The notes: generated from the sequence alone by a model not told the origin. A stretch of DNA of 64,000 nt from Brevibacterium sp. XM4083 (GCF_006489205.2 NZ_VFYR02000002.1:186001-250000); one strand, 5' to 3'; numbered from the stretch's first letter, positions 43,240 to 51,852 are shown. Program-made: numbers and translations.

Positions 43240-44691
43240 ATGACGACTGCGATGGGAGCCCGCCGGCTGGCACGGATCATCGGCACTGGCCCGTTCGCGC
43301 CGCCGGCCTATGAGTCGCTGGCCGGGGCGATCGCCCACGCGATCTCCGATGGCCGTATCCCGGTCGGCGTCCGCTTGCCGAGCGAACGCGAACTCGCGAC
43401 CGCCCTCGACCTCTCCCGGACGACGTCGTCGCGGGCGTACGCCCGGCTGCGGGAACTCGGGTTCGTCCGCACGCGCCGGGGGTCGGGCAGCCTCGTCGAA
43501 CTTCCCGAGGTGCCCGGCGGTCGCATCGACCACCTGCTCTCCCCGACGGAGCCGACCGCGGGTTCGATCGATCTCACGTGCACGGCCACGGTCGCACCGC
43601 TCGGACTCGTCGACGCCTATGAGCGGGCGGTCTCGCAGGTCCACGCGTATCTGCCGGGCACCGGCTACTATCCCTCGGGCATTCCGGCGCTGCGCGAACT
43701 CGTCGCCGCCCGTTACACGCAGCGTGGTCTGCCGACCCGCCCGGACGACATCCTCATCACCTCCGGGGCCCTGGGCGGCGCGGCGATCGGCATCCGCGCC
43801 CTGCTCGGCGGGTCCGGCGGCGTTCTCGTCGAGAGCCCGAGCTACCCGAACGCGATCGCGACGATCGAAGGCGCAGGCGCCCGCATCGTCGCCTACCCGC
43901 TCGAGGTCGACGACGACGGTCGCCACCGCTGGGACGTCAGGGCGATGGGGCAGACGATGCGCGAGAACCGCGTGCGCGCCGCCTACCTCATCCCCGACTT
44001 CCACAATCCCACGGGGGCGCTCCTGCCCGATGCCGATCGTGCAGCCCTGGCCGCGGAGCTCGCGAGGTCTGCAGTCGTTCCCGTCGTCGACGAGTCGCTC
44101 GTCGAGCTCGGTCTCGACGGCACGCCGGGACAGACGCCCCTGTCGGTGTTCGCCCCCGATTCGATCGCCGTGGGGAGCACGAGCAAGATCTTCTGGGGCG
44201 GGCTGCGGGTCGGCTGGATGCGTGTTCCGGCCGCCCGGATGGAGGAAGCCGCCGCCGTCCGCCTCACCCTCGACCTCGGGGCGCCCGTCCTCGAGCAGCT
44301 CGTCGCCGTCGAACTGCTGCGCAACCACGATGAGCTCGTCACGCAGATGCGGGCTCGGCTCGCCGCGGCTCGTGACCGACTCGTCGCCGACGTGCGCACC
44401 CACCTGCCGAGCTGGCAGGTCGCCGTGCCCGACGGCGGCATGGCGCTGTGGGCGCGACTGCCCGAGGAGCGCTCCGGGGCGCTCGTCTCCGCGGCCCGGG
44501 CGCACGGCGTCACCCTGGCATCGGGTCCGAACTTCGCCCCGATCGGAGGGCTCGATCGGTGGATCCGCCTGCCCTACACCGTCGCCGAGGCGGAGCTGGC
44601 CGAGGTCGCCCCGCGCCTGGCCGCGGCGTGGGAGGATGCTCTGCAGATGCCCGGGCCCATCCCCGACGAACGCGCACGGATCGTCGCGTGA
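43240..44691 (+). CDS. MocR family regulator (GntR HTH plus aminotransferase domain)
   Basis: This 483-residue protein has an N-terminal winged helix (about 25-90: SLAGAIAHAISDGRIPVGVRLPSE, then LDLSRTTSSRAYARL). A fold-type I aminotransferase domain follows with GTGYYPSGIPALRELVA, PDFHNPTGAL and the PLP lysine Lys316 in STSKIFWGGLRVGW. Such regulators sense PLP or amino-compound adducts. Divergence from yczE identifies it as the YczR type. It is coupled by a GTGA overlap to a downstream symporter gene, which may be a third member of the regulon. Confidence 0.9.
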   Translation: MTTAMGARRLARIIGTGPFAPPAYESLAGAIAHAISDGRIPVGVRLPSERELATALDLSRTTSSRAYARLRELGFVRTRRGSGSLVELPEVPGGRIDHLLSPTEPTAGSIDLTCTATVAPLGLVDAYERAVSQVHAYLPGTGYYPSGIPALRELVAARYTQRGLPTRPDDILITSGALGGAAIGIRALLGGSGGVLVESPSYPNAIATIEGAGARIVAYPLEVDDDGRHRWDVRAMGQTMRENRVRAAYLIPDFHNPTGALLPDADRAALAAELARSAVVPVVDESLVELGLDGTPGQTPLSVFAPDSIAVGSTSKIFWGGLRVGWMRVPAARMEEAAAVRLTLDLGAPVLEQLVAVELLRNHDELVTQMRARLAAARDRLVADVRTHLPSWQVAVPDGGMALWARLPEERSGALVSAARAHGVTLASGPNFAPIGGLDRWIRLPYTVAEAELAEVAPRLAAAWEDALQMPGPIPDERARIVA

Positions 44692-45644
44692 CTGCCTGGC
44701 AGACGCTCGGCTGCCTCGGTGCAGTGGCCGTCGGCATCATCGCCGGCACCCTCATCCCCGGTGCCGGGGATCTCGCCGGACTGCTCGTCACCCCGGTGCT
44801 CGTCCTGCTGCTCTTCACGACGTTCGCCTCCATCCCGCTTGCCGGGGCGGCACGCGCGTTCGGGAGGCCGCGCTTCGCCCTCACGGTCCTCGGCCTCAAC
44901 TTCCTCGTCGTCCCCGTCGTCGTCGCGGGCATCCACCTCGCTGTGCCCCTGCCGGGCCCTGTCGTCGTCCCGGTGCTCATCGTCCTGCTCACCCCGTGCA
45001 TCGACTACGTCATCGTCTTCACCGGGCTGGCCGGCGGGTCCGCGGACAGGCTGCTCGCGCTCACCCCCGTCCTCATGATCGCCCAGATCCTCCTGCTCCC
45101 GGTGTGGCTGCGGATCATCCTCGGCGAGGACGCGACCGCGGCGATCACCCCCGGCCCCTTCCTCTGGGCGCTCGTCGTCTTCATCATCGTCCCGCTCCTG
45201 GGCGCGGCCCTTCTCCAGGTCGCGGCAGTCCGGTCGGCTGGGGCCGTGCGCGTGCTCACTGGAGCGACCGCGGCGATGATACCGCTCATGCTCCTCACCC
45301 TTGCGCTCGTCGCCGCCGCTGAGGTGGCTGTCGTCGTTCCCCATCTCTCGGACCTCGGTCCCGCGGCGCTGGCGTTCATCGTCTTCGCCGTGGCCATGAC
45401 GGGCATCGGATGGCTCCTCGGTCGCGCGAGTCTGCCCGAAGCGGGGGAGCGGCGGGCCCTGATCTTCACCGGCGTGACGCGGAACGCGCTCGTCATGCTG
45501 CCTCTCGTCCGCGCTGTCGATCGTGACGGTCTGGGCACCGCGGCCGTCGTCACCCAGACCCTCATCGAACTCGTCACGATGGTCGCTCTCGTGTGGCTCG
45601 TGCCGCGGATCGTTCCCCGTACTGCGATGTCCGAAAACCGCTAG
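44688..45644 (+). CDS. Bile acid:sodium symporter/arsenite efflux superfamily transporter
   Basis: This 318-residue protein has about ten hydrophobic helices. The stretch LTPCIDYVIVFTGLAGG resembles the conserved Cys-containing helix of ACR3-like members (APC-type motif), and GVTRNALVMLPL is typical of the superfamily. Substrate is uncertain: arsenite efflux or organic anion uptake are both possible, and no ars gene lies nearby. The GTG start overlaps the MocR stop by 4 bases, tying it to that regulator. Confidence 0.8.
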   Translation: MTAWQTLGCLGAVAVGIIAGTLIPGAGDLAGLLVTPVLVLLLFTTFASIPLAGAARAFGRPRFALTVLGLNFLVVPVVVAGIHLAVPLPGPVVVPVLIVLLTPCIDYVIVFTGLAGGSADRLLALTPVLMIAQILLLPVWLRIILGEDATAAITPGPFLWALVVFIIVPLLGAALLQVAAVRSAGAVRVLTGATAAMIPLMLLTLALVAAAEVAVVVPHLSDLGPAALAFIVFAVAMTGIGWLLGRASLPEAGERRALIFTGVTRNALVMLPLVRAVDRDGLGTAAVVTQTLIELVTMVALVWLVPRIVPRTAMSENR

Positions 45645-45676
45645 CACGGTGCCGCGCCGGGGAGCAGAATGGTCCT

Positions 45677-47128
45677 ATGCTCTCCACGGATCAGTGCTAC
45701 CAGGCAGTCGCCGGCCGCGACCGGCGCTTCGACGGCATGTTCTTCACGGCGGTGTCGACGACGCGAATCTTCTGCCGGCCTTCGTGCCCGGCACGCACGC
45801 CGATGCGGGAGAACGTCACGTTCTATCCCACCGCTGCCGCTGCCGTCGAGGCCGGCTATCGGGCATGCAAGCGGTGCCGACCCGATGTCAGTCCCGGCTC
45901 CCCGGACTGGGATGTCCGCGCCGATGTCAGTGCCCGCGCGGTGCGGCTCATCCGCGACGGCCTCGTCGACCGGTCCGGCGTCTCCGGGCTGGCCGCGGCA
46001 CTCGGCTACAGCAGCCGCCAGCTCGGCCGGGTCCTCCACGCCGAACTCGGGGCCGGGCCCTTGGCGCTGGCTCGCAGCGAACGGGTCCGCACCGCGCGCA
46101 CCCTCGTCGAGTCGACGACGCTGACGATGAGTGAGATCGCCTTCGCCTCGGGATTCTCGAGCATCCGGCAGTTCAACGACACGTTTAGGGACACGTACGG
46201 TCTGGCCCCCGGGCGGCTGCGCACCGGTGCGCGTCTGCCGCGCGGCGACGACCTCGTCGTCCGGCTCGCGTACCGGCCCCCGTTCGACTTCGACCACCTC
46301 GTCGCCTATCTCGCCGCCCGCAGCGTGCCCGGCATCGAGGACGCCGGCGACGGGCGCTACACCCGGTCGCTGCGACTCGCCCACGGGCCCGCCGTGATCT
46401 CGCTCGCCGCCGGGATCGGGGACTTCGTCAGCTGCCGCCTCCACCTCGCCGACACCCGCGACCTCGGTGCGGCAGTCGCGCGGGCACGCCGGATCCTCGA
46501 TCTCGACGCGGATCCCGCCGCCGTCCACGGAACCCTCGCCGAGGCGGGGCTGCGTGACCTTGCCGCCCTCGTGCCGGGCATCCGCTCACCGGGCCACGGC
46601 GACCCCGTCGAACTCTCCGTCCGCACCGTGCTCGGACAGCAGATCTCGATCCGCGCCGCGCAGACCCACCTCACGCGGCTCGTCGAGTCCACCGGTGAGA
46701 TGCTTCCCGTCGAGATGCGCACGGGTGCCGTCGATCGGGTGTTTCCGACCGCCGAGGCGATCGCGGAGCTGCCCGATGACGCGTGGGCGCTGCCGGCCAA
46801 GCGCATCGCCACGCTGCGCACCCTCGCCGAGGCGCTCGCACGTCATGACATCGACCTCGGTCCCGGCTGCGACCGGGAGGAAGCTGCCGAGAGACTGCTC
46901 GCATTGCCCGGTGTCGGGCCGTGGAGCGTCGGCTACATCCGAATGCGCGCCCTCGGCGATCCCGACGTCCTCCTCGGCTCCGACCTCGGGGTGCGGAAGG
47001 CGCTCGAGGATCTCACCGCCGCCGGACCGCGGGGGCTGCCCGACCTCGACCGGGCCCGCCCGTGGCGGTCGTATCTCACCCATCTGCTCTGGGCGCTCCA
47101 CGCCCGATCAGTCGCGTCGGGTCCCTGA
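45677..47128 (+). CDS. alkA: Ada-like zinc/AraC domain fused to AlkA 3-methyladenine DNA glycosylase
   Basis: This 483-residue protein has three parts. Residues about 1-75 form an Ada-type zinc domain with Cys33, Cys37, Cys64 and Cys67. Residues about 85-185 form an AraC-type HTH (LAAALGYSSRQLGRVLHAELG). From about 195 there is an AlkA domain with helix-hairpin-helix LPGVGPWSVGYI and the catalytic aspartate Asp436 in GSDLGV. It senses methylphosphotriesters and excises alkylated bases, so it can induce its own gene and ogt downstream. CAGAAT ends 6 bases before the ATG, fitting a leaderless start. Same layout as mycobacterial AdaA-AlkA. Confidence 0.92.
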   Translation: MLSTDQCYQAVAGRDRRFDGMFFTAVSTTRIFCRPSCPARTPMRENVTFYPTAAAAVEAGYRACKRCRPDVSPGSPDWDVRADVSARAVRLIRDGLVDRSGVSGLAAALGYSSRQLGRVLHAELGAGPLALARSERVRTARTLVESTTLTMSEIAFASGFSSIRQFNDTFRDTYGLAPGRLRTGARLPRGDDLVVRLAYRPPFDFDHLVAYLAARSVPGIEDAGDGRYTRSLRLAHGPAVISLAAGIGDFVSCRLHLADTRDLGAAVARARRILDLDADPAAVHGTLAEAGLRDLAALVPGIRSPGHGDPVELSVRTVLGQQISIRAAQTHLTRLVESTGEMLPVEMRTGAVDRVFPTAEAIAELPDDAWALPAKRIATLRTLAEALARHDIDLGPGCDREEAAERLLALPGVGPWSVGYIRMRALGDPDVLLGSDLGVRKALEDLTAAGPRGLPDLDRARPWRSYLTHLLWALHARSVASGP

Positions 47129-47218
47129 CCGCAGAGCACTTCTCACCGCCGACGACTCCGCTGCCGTCACAGCAGACCACCGTCGACCACACCGTCCATC
47201 GCACTGAGAGGAACGACC

Positions 47219-47743
47219 ATGACGTTCACGACTCCGAGGACCGACGTCCTCATCTACTCGATCATCGACTCGCCCCTCGGGCAGATCCTGCTCACCTCGG
47301 ACGGGGCCAGCCTCACCGGGGCCTACCTCGACGGATTCGCCGAGGTCCTCGACCGCCTCGCGGTGCGCACCGGCGCCGACCCGGTCGAGGATCCCGACCT
47401 CGACGTCCTCGTCGCGGCGCGAGCGCAGCTGGGGGAGTACTTCGCCGGCGACCGGACAGAGTTCGCCCTGCCGCTCGCCCCCATCGGCACCGTCTTCCAG
47501 CTGCAGGTGTGGGAGGCCCTGACGACGATTCCCTTCGGCGAGACCGCCGGCTACGGCGAGCTCGCGGGATGGATCGAGCGCCCGACCGCGGCGCGTGCCG
47601 TCGGGGCGGCCAACGGGAAGAACCCGATCAGCATCATCGTCCCGTGCCACCGGGTCATCGGCGCAGGAGGTGCGCTCACCGGGTATGCGTGGGGCGAGGA
47701 GAGGAAGCAGACCCTGCTTGACCTCGAGCGGTCAGCCGGCTGA
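47219..47743 (+). CDS. ogt: Methylated-DNA--protein-cysteine methyltransferase
   Basis: This 174-residue suicide enzyme takes methyl groups from O6-methylguanine. The active site is Cys143 in IIVPCHRVIG, and VWEALTTIPFGETAGYGELA is the recognition helix region. An AGAGGA site precedes the ATG. It follows the Ada-like/AlkA gene by 90 bases, so the adaptive-response functions are split as AdaA-AlkA and AdaB, as in mycobacteria. Confidence 0.95.
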   Translation: MTFTTPRTDVLIYSIIDSPLGQILLTSDGASLTGAYLDGFAEVLDRLAVRTGADPVEDPDLDVLVAARAQLGEYFAGDRTEFALPLAPIGTVFQLQVWEALTTIPFGETAGYGELAGWIERPTAARAVGAANGKNPISIIVPCHRVIGAGGALTGYAWGEERKQTLLDLERSAG

Positions 47744-47782
47744 CAGGCGCCCGTCGCGGAAACGACGGTCTCGGTGGAACGA

Positions 47783-47816
47783 CGAAGGCCCCGGACTTAT
47801 TCGTCCGGGGCCTTCG
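47783..47816. terminator. 14-bp hairpin shared by ogt and tRNA-Ala(GGC)
   Basis: CGAAGGCCCCGGAC (47783-47796) pairs exactly with GTCCGGGGCCTTCG (47803-47816) around the loop TTATTC. It lies between the ogt stop and the 3' end of the reverse-strand tRNA, so it can end both transcripts. Confidence 0.8.
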
Positions 47817-47824
47817 CCCTGCGG

Positions 47825-47897
47825 TGGAGGTAAGGGGATTCGAACCCCTGACCTTCTCCATGCCATGGAGACGCGCTACCAACTGCGCCATACCCCC
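47825..47897 (-). tRNA. tRNA-Ala, anticodon GGC
   Basis: Read on the reverse strand, GGGGGTA/TACCTCC forms the acceptor stem with the alanine-specific G3-U70 pair. The D arm is GCGC/GCGC, the anticodon stem TCTCC/GGAGA holds loop ATGGCAT (GGC), and the T loop is GGGGTTCGAATCCCC. Discriminator is A and CCA is not encoded. It is the second alanine tRNA in the window. Confidence 0.97.
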
Positions 47898-48017
47898 GCT
47901 TGCCTGATCAATATTACTCAGGCGCGGGCTGTGCGCCAAATCGGCGGTGCGTGACGCTCGGCACATCCTGCGGAAAGGCGCTGGTGACCCCGCGGCCAGT
48001 GTCCGGCTGCAGAGCCC

Positions 48018-48052
48018 GCAGGCCCGCGACCGGTGTCCGGCCGCGGGCCTGC
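48018..48052 (-). terminator. Hairpin after the 75-residue reverse-strand gene
   Basis: GCAGGCCCGCG (48018-48028) pairs exactly with CGCGGGCCTGC (48042-48052), and the inner CCGG/CCGG continues the stem around TGT. It begins 7 bases beyond the stop of the gene at 48059-48286. Confidence 0.7.
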
Positions 48053-48058
48053 AGCCGC

Positions 48059-48286
48059 TCAGACGAACGGGCGGACGTGCCAGAGGTAGCGCGCGACGTC
48101 GCGTTCGCGGCGCCGTGCCAGTTCCTCCCGGGCGGCCAGGCTGCTGACCTCGGCGATGCGACGGTCGACGTCGCGCTGCGTGACCGCGGTTGACGCGGTA
48201 TGCGGACGCCGAGCCCAGCGCACCAGGCGCAGACCCGCGGACAGTGCGACCCGCCTGGGAAAAGTGAATGCAAATGTTGTCGACAC
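48059..48286 (-). CDS. Small basic protein of unknown function (75 residues)
   Basis: A GTG start with GAGGA 6 bases upstream opens a 75-codon frame (start FAFTFPRRVALSAGLRLVRWA, here cut to its first part). The N-terminal third is hydrophobic and arginine-rich. The C-terminal part is a charged helix (RRIAEVSSLAAREELARRRERD) ending ARYLWHVRPFV. No family recognised. A strong hairpin follows directly, which supports it being a real transcribed gene. Upstream is an AT-richer gap. Confidence 0.65.
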   Translation of the reverse strand: MSTTFAFTFPRRVALSAGLRLVRWARRPHTASTAVTQRDVDRRIAEVSSLAAREELARRRERDVARYLWHVRPFV

Positions 48287-48960
48287 GATTAGTCCTCACG
48301 TGTTTTCGGGCAGGGGAAATCCCCGGAAGAATGTCAGGTGAAAACTCACTGTTTCGAGCGTGCGGCAATGCACGAGAAGCAATGAGGTGAAATGCTCGCT
48401 GAGCGGAATTCCGAGACACCGGCACCGTGCCGCGTGACGATCACAGCTTGGACGTGAGGATCACAGTCCGGGAGTGAGGTCCACGAGGGCAATCGATGCG
48501 CGAGGCGCAGAGGAATCGCCGGCGCTCAGGGTGCCGGCGGAAGAAGACGAGTCAGGCTGGAAGGATCAGCCGTCGAGTCCCAGTCCGCCGACCGAGCAGG
48601 CAGCGAGCGTCGTCGGACGGATGTCGGAGTCCGGAAAGACGGGGTGGAAGATGTCGTTGGCATACATCTCAGCTGCACTCCTTTCATGGTCGTGGATCGT
48701 CGATGAGCGGCGTCAGTGCTCATGGGGAACAATGCAATTCTTTTATGGGTGCGAATCCGTAATTGCACTCACGAAGTTATCACAGAATCACTGCATCGTG
48801 GGACTTCTGGTCAGAATTGCTGAACTTTATTTCTCCTCCGGTCGATTTCCCAGTCGTCGGCATTGTGCGCAGACCCACATGTCACCATGTGCGGAATGCT
48901 CAGCGCGGACCGTCTCCGCCCACGTAGAATCGCTGAGAGAACCGCTACCAGCCAGGAGTC
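48287..48960. other. AT-richer interval without a recognised conserved gene
   Basis: About 670 bases with visibly lower GC than its surroundings, including stretches such as AATTCTTTTATGGG and AACTTTATTTC. GAGGATCACAG-type direct repeats occur near 48435-48475. Apart from a possible 33-codon reverse-strand ORF (48566-48667), I see no gene, tRNA or mobile element. A TAGAAT -10-like element at 48925-48930 near the right end probably serves the stress protein gene. Confidence 0.55.
48566..48667 (-). CDS. Possible 33-residue peptide
   Basis: An ATG at 48667 is preceded by AAAGGAG with 10-base spacing. It opens 33 codons: MYANDIFHPVFPDSDIRP, then a TTLAAC segment, and SVGGLGLDG at the end. The peptide is acidic to neutral, with one cysteine and no membrane helix. 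The shape (polar leader, short Gly/Ser/Thr/Cys-containing tail) recalls peptide precursors, but no modifying enzyme or transporter lies next to it. A shifted frame starting at 48663 also stays open, so this assignment is tentative. Confidence 0.3.
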   Translation of the reverse strand: MYANDIFHPVFPDSDIRPTTLAACSVGGLGLDG

Positions 48961-48964
48961 CTCC

Positions 48965-49906
48965 ATGTCAGAATCCGCTGCCTCCCTGCCGCGCCTCGTC
49001 GTCGGCTACATCGCCACCGACCGCGGACGCGACGCCATCTCCCTGGCGATCTCGATCGCCCGCTCCGTCGCCGTCGAACTCGTCGTCACGATCATCCGGC
49101 CGGAGACCTCGACGTTCCACGCCGCCGGGTCGATCCCCAAGGACGGCACGGGAATCGTCGCTCAACAGCTCGACGACTGGCTCGAGGAGGCCCTCGCGCT
49201 CATCCCCGACGACATCGCCGCCCGCGGTGTCATCCACACCGCGACGAACGAGTCGAAGGGACTCATGGAGGTCGCCTCCGACGAGGACGCCGTCGCCATC
49301 GTCATCGGCGCGCGCGCCACGACGCTCATGCGCCAGTTCCGCATCGGCACAGTCGCCACCTCGCTGCTCCACTCCTCCGAGGTCCCCGTCGTCCTCGCCC
49401 CGGCCGGACGCTCGGACATCGGCCCGGTCTCGCGCATCACTGCGCTCTTCGGTGCCCGCCCCGGTGCCGCCGCCCTCGTCGGGTCGGCGATCGAGGCCGC
49501 CACCGCCTTCGACGTTCCCCTCCGTCTGCTCGCGCTCATCGAGAACGACGGCATGGCCGAGGACGAGGTCGCCGAGGTCACGGAGTTCGCCGAGGAGTTC
49601 GGCGGAGCAATGCTCGCCGGCAGGGCCTCCGACCTCTTCGCCTCCGGCCGGGCCACCGTCGTCTCGGAGGCCGGTGCCGACATCGAGGAGGCCGCCGAAA
49701 GCGTCGAATGGATCTCCGGTGAGCTCGCCTTCATCGGCTCGAGCCGGCTCGGTCACGGGCGTGTGTTCATCGGCGCCCGGGCGCGCCGCCTGCTGCGCGT
49801 ACTCCCGGTGCCCGTCGTCGTCATTCCGCGTCGCACGCTGTCCGGCTCCGCACCGGCGGAGGCCTCCGACACCGTCGAGTCGGCCACCGCGGCCGACGAC
49901 CGCTGA
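48965..49906 (+). CDS. Tandem universal stress protein
   Basis: This 313-residue protein has two UspA-like halves. The first (about 8-145) has LVVGYIATDRGRDAISLA and ends AIVIGARATTLMRQFRIGTVATSLLHSSEVPVVLAP, a form of the family end motif (quoted in two parts: AIVIGARATTLM and SEVPVVLAP). The second (about 155-295) ends AFIGSSRLGHGRVFIGARA. The ATP-binding G-2x-G-9x-G motif is altered in both halves. AGGAG precedes the ATG. It is followed after 2 bases by a hydrolase gene. Confidence 0.83.
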   Translation: MSESAASLPRLVVGYIATDRGRDAISLAISIARSVAVELVVTIIRPETSTFHAAGSIPKDGTGIVAQQLDDWLEEALALIPDDIAARGVIHTATNESKGLMEVASDEDAVAIVIGARATTLMRQFRIGTVATSLLHSSEVPVVLAPAGRSDIGPVSRITALFGARPGAAALVGSAIEAATAFDVPLRLLALIENDGMAEDEVAEVTEFAEEFGGAMLAGRASDLFASGRATVVSEAGADIEEAAESVEWISGELAFIGSSRLGHGRVFIGARARRLLRVLPVPVVVIPRRTLSGSAPAEASDTVESATAADDR

Positions 49907-49908
49907 GC

Positions 49909-50772
49909 GTGGGGGAGCCGGAGCGCCGCGACCTCAGCGTCGCCGGGCATCCCACTCCGGTGTGGGTGCACCCCGGGCGCAGGCCCGGGCGACCGGTGCT
50001 CATGATCCACGGCTTCCGGGGTGACCACCACGGTCTCGACCGGATCGCCCACGGGCTGCGCGATCGCACCGTCATCGTGCCCGACCTGCCGGGTTTCGGT
50101 GAGGCGGCGCCCCTGACCGGCGGGCTGAGTCTGGCCGCCTACCTCGATCATCTCCGCCAGCTCATCGCCGAGGTGACCGCTGAGTGGGAGGCCGTGCCGA
50201 TCCTCGTCGGCCACTCCTTCGGGTCGATCCTCGTTTCGCACCTCGCCGCAGCCGATCCTGCCGCGATGCCCGAGCTCGTCCTCATCAACCCCATCACCAC
50301 CCCCGCCCTCGAAGGCTCAGCGCGCGTCCTCACGGCACTGACCCGGGTCTACTACGAGCTCGGCGCCCGCCTGCCGGAGGGACCCGGCCGGGCTCTGCTC
50401 TCCAGTCCCGTCATCGTCCGGCTGATGAGCGAAGTGATGGCGACGACGAAGGATCCCGGGCTGCGCCGCTACATCCATGACCAGCACGCCCGCTACTTCT
50501 CGACCTTCAGCGACCGGCGCTCGCTCGCGCAGGCCTTCGACGTGTCCGTCGCCCACACCGTCACCGAGGTGGCGGACAACCTGACGATGCCCCTCCTCGT
50601 CATCGCGGGGGACGCGGATGCGATCGCCCCGATCGACGTCACCCGCTCCGTCGTCGGCGGGCTCGACGACGTCAGGTTCGTCGAACTCACCGGGGTGGGT
50701 CACCTCGTCCACTACGAGCGGCCCGAGGAGGCCGCCTCGGCGATCGAGGATTTCTCCCGCACACGCGACTGA
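49909..50772 (+). CDS. Alpha/beta hydrolase
   Basis: This 287-residue protein has the oxyanion HGFRGDHHG region, the nucleophile elbow GHSFGS, an acidic residue in VIAGDADAIAP, and a catalytic His in GVGHLVHYERPEEA. It is a cytoplasmic esterase or epoxide hydrolase-like enzyme of unknown substrate. The GTG start follows the stress protein stop by 2 bases, so the two are co-expressed. It converges on a small membrane protein gene. Confidence 0.85.
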   Translation: MGEPERRDLSVAGHPTPVWVHPGRRPGRPVLMIHGFRGDHHGLDRIAHGLRDRTVIVPDLPGFGEAAPLTGGLSLAAYLDHLRQLIAEVTAEWEAVPILVGHSFGSILVSHLAAADPAAMPELVLINPITTPALEGSARVLTALTRVYYELGARLPEGPGRALLSSPVIVRLMSEVMATTKDPGLRRYIHDQHARYFSTFSDRRSLAQAFDVSVAHTVTEVADNLTMPLLVIAGDADAIAPIDVTRSVVGGLDDVRFVELTGVGHLVHYERPEEAASAIEDFSRTRD

Positions 50773-50803
50773 CCGCGCCGCAGATGGTCTGCGACGCGGT
50801 CAG
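50769..50803. terminator. Hairpin between converging genes
   Basis: CTGACCGCG (50769-50777) pairs with CGCGGTCAG (50795-50803), and the inner CGCAGA (50779-50784) pairs with TCTGCG (50788-50793) around TGG. It begins at the hydrolase stop codon and faces the reverse-strand gene ending at 50839. Confidence 0.75.
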
Positions 50804-50838
50804 CGAAGTCTCAGGTCAGCGGTGACCCGACGTGAGGA

Positions 50839-51066
50839 TCAGGAGCGGCGATCGACGATCGCGTGGTAGATCATCGGCAGCATGAAGGCGACCGCGGCGA
50901 CGATGAGGCCGGCCCAGAACACCCAGAACTCGGTGCCGGCGGGGGAGGAGAACGCCGCGCCGAAGAGGTAGATCGAGAAGATGAAGAGCGCGAAGCAGAC
51001 GACGAAGACGACGACGTCAGCGAAGTTCGCGGAGTTCTGCGTTCTCTGCGCGACGGGGTTGGACAT
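50839..51066 (-). CDS. Small two-span membrane protein (75 residues)
   Basis: The N-terminal part is polar (MSNPVAQRTQNSANFAD). Two hydrophobic helices follow (VVVFVVCFALFIFSIYLFGAA cut at its core, and WVFWAGLIVAAVAFMLP), with a short basic end IVDRRS. The ATG is preceded by GGAGGAGAAC. I do not recognise the family. It lies beside another small membrane protein on the same strand. Confidence 0.72.
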   Translation of the reverse strand: MSNPVAQRTQNSANFADVVVFVVCFALFIFSIYLFGAAFSSPAGTEFWVFWAGLIVAAVAFMLPMIYHAIVDRRS

Positions 51067-51158
51067 GTTCTCCTCCGAGACTTGCGGCGATACGGCGATG
51101 ATCAGCCATCAGTCTACATGCCGTAGAGAACGACACGGGCATTCGGAAGCCGGCCGTG

Positions 51159-51572
51159 TCAGTCCCGGTCGTAGGAGCGCTCCGGGGCGAGCCAGCCGAG
51201 CAGCGCGGAGACGACGGAGACGATGATCGCGGCGAGGATCGCCTGGAAGAAGAACGAGTCGATCGTGAAGACGAACGGCGTGAACCCGCTCAGCCAGCTC
51301 GTCAGCGCGAGCATCGCCGCGTTGATGACGATCGAGAACAGCCCGAGGGTCAGACACGTGATCGGTGCCGACAGCACGCTGATGATCGGTTTGATGAAGG
51401 CGTTGGCCAACCCGAAGATCAGACCGATGACGAGGTAGGAGACGACCATCGCGAAGACCGGACCGACCTGTTCCTCGATGAGCTCATTGCCGGCGATGCT
51501 CACGCCGGGCAGCAGCCACACGGCCACCCAGATGGCGAAGGCGTTGATGCCGACTCGGAAGAGGAAGTTCAT
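51159..51572 (-). CDS. Phage holin superfamily IV/YvlD-like membrane protein
   Basis: This 137-residue protein has four hydrophobic helices and the family stretch FGLANAFIKPIISVLSAPITCL, here noted by its core LANAFIKPIISVLSAPIT, followed by GLFSIVINAAMLALTSWL. Members are widespread small membrane proteins of unsettled function, and some affect envelope stress. ATG at 51572 is preferred over 51578 because AAGGA lies 7 bases before it. There is no phage context. Confidence 0.82.
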   Translation of the reverse strand: MNFLFRVGINAFAIWVAVWLLPGVSIAGNELIEEQVGPVFAMVVSYLVIGLIFGLANAFIKPIISVLSAPITCLTLGLFSIVINAAMLALTSWLSGFTPFVFTIDSFFFQAILAAIIVSVVSALLGWLAPERSYDRD

Positions 51573-51852
51573 GGTCATATCCTTTCACTCTCGTCTGCGG
51601 GTCCACTGAGTCAGGGATGGGAAAGCCGTGTCCGCGCCGCTCTGCGGCCGACCGTTCCGCGGGCTCTGCCGGCGTGAGCGGCCACACCTCACGGCCGGAT
51701 CGTGACCGATGACACCGGTCGGCGACGGTCGCTTGCGGGTAGGCTGGGAGCTCAGTTCCCAGCAAGTCGATGTGCATCTACCGAGTGCAGAGCAGTTCAC
51801 CACGGCGGCACCGAATCCTCGCGGTCACCCGCGGGCAGAAACGAAGAGCGCC

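Noticed and set aside
48474..50024. 516-codon plus-strand open frame across the AT-rich gap and the stress protein
   Set aside because: The part overlapping the stress protein is a Pro/Ser/Arg-rich shadow, and the first part has no family features or ribosome binding site.
51159..51572. Prophage element suggested by the holin-like annotation
   Set aside because: The protein belongs to a widespread chromosomal membrane family. No lysin, portal, integrase or other phage gene is near.
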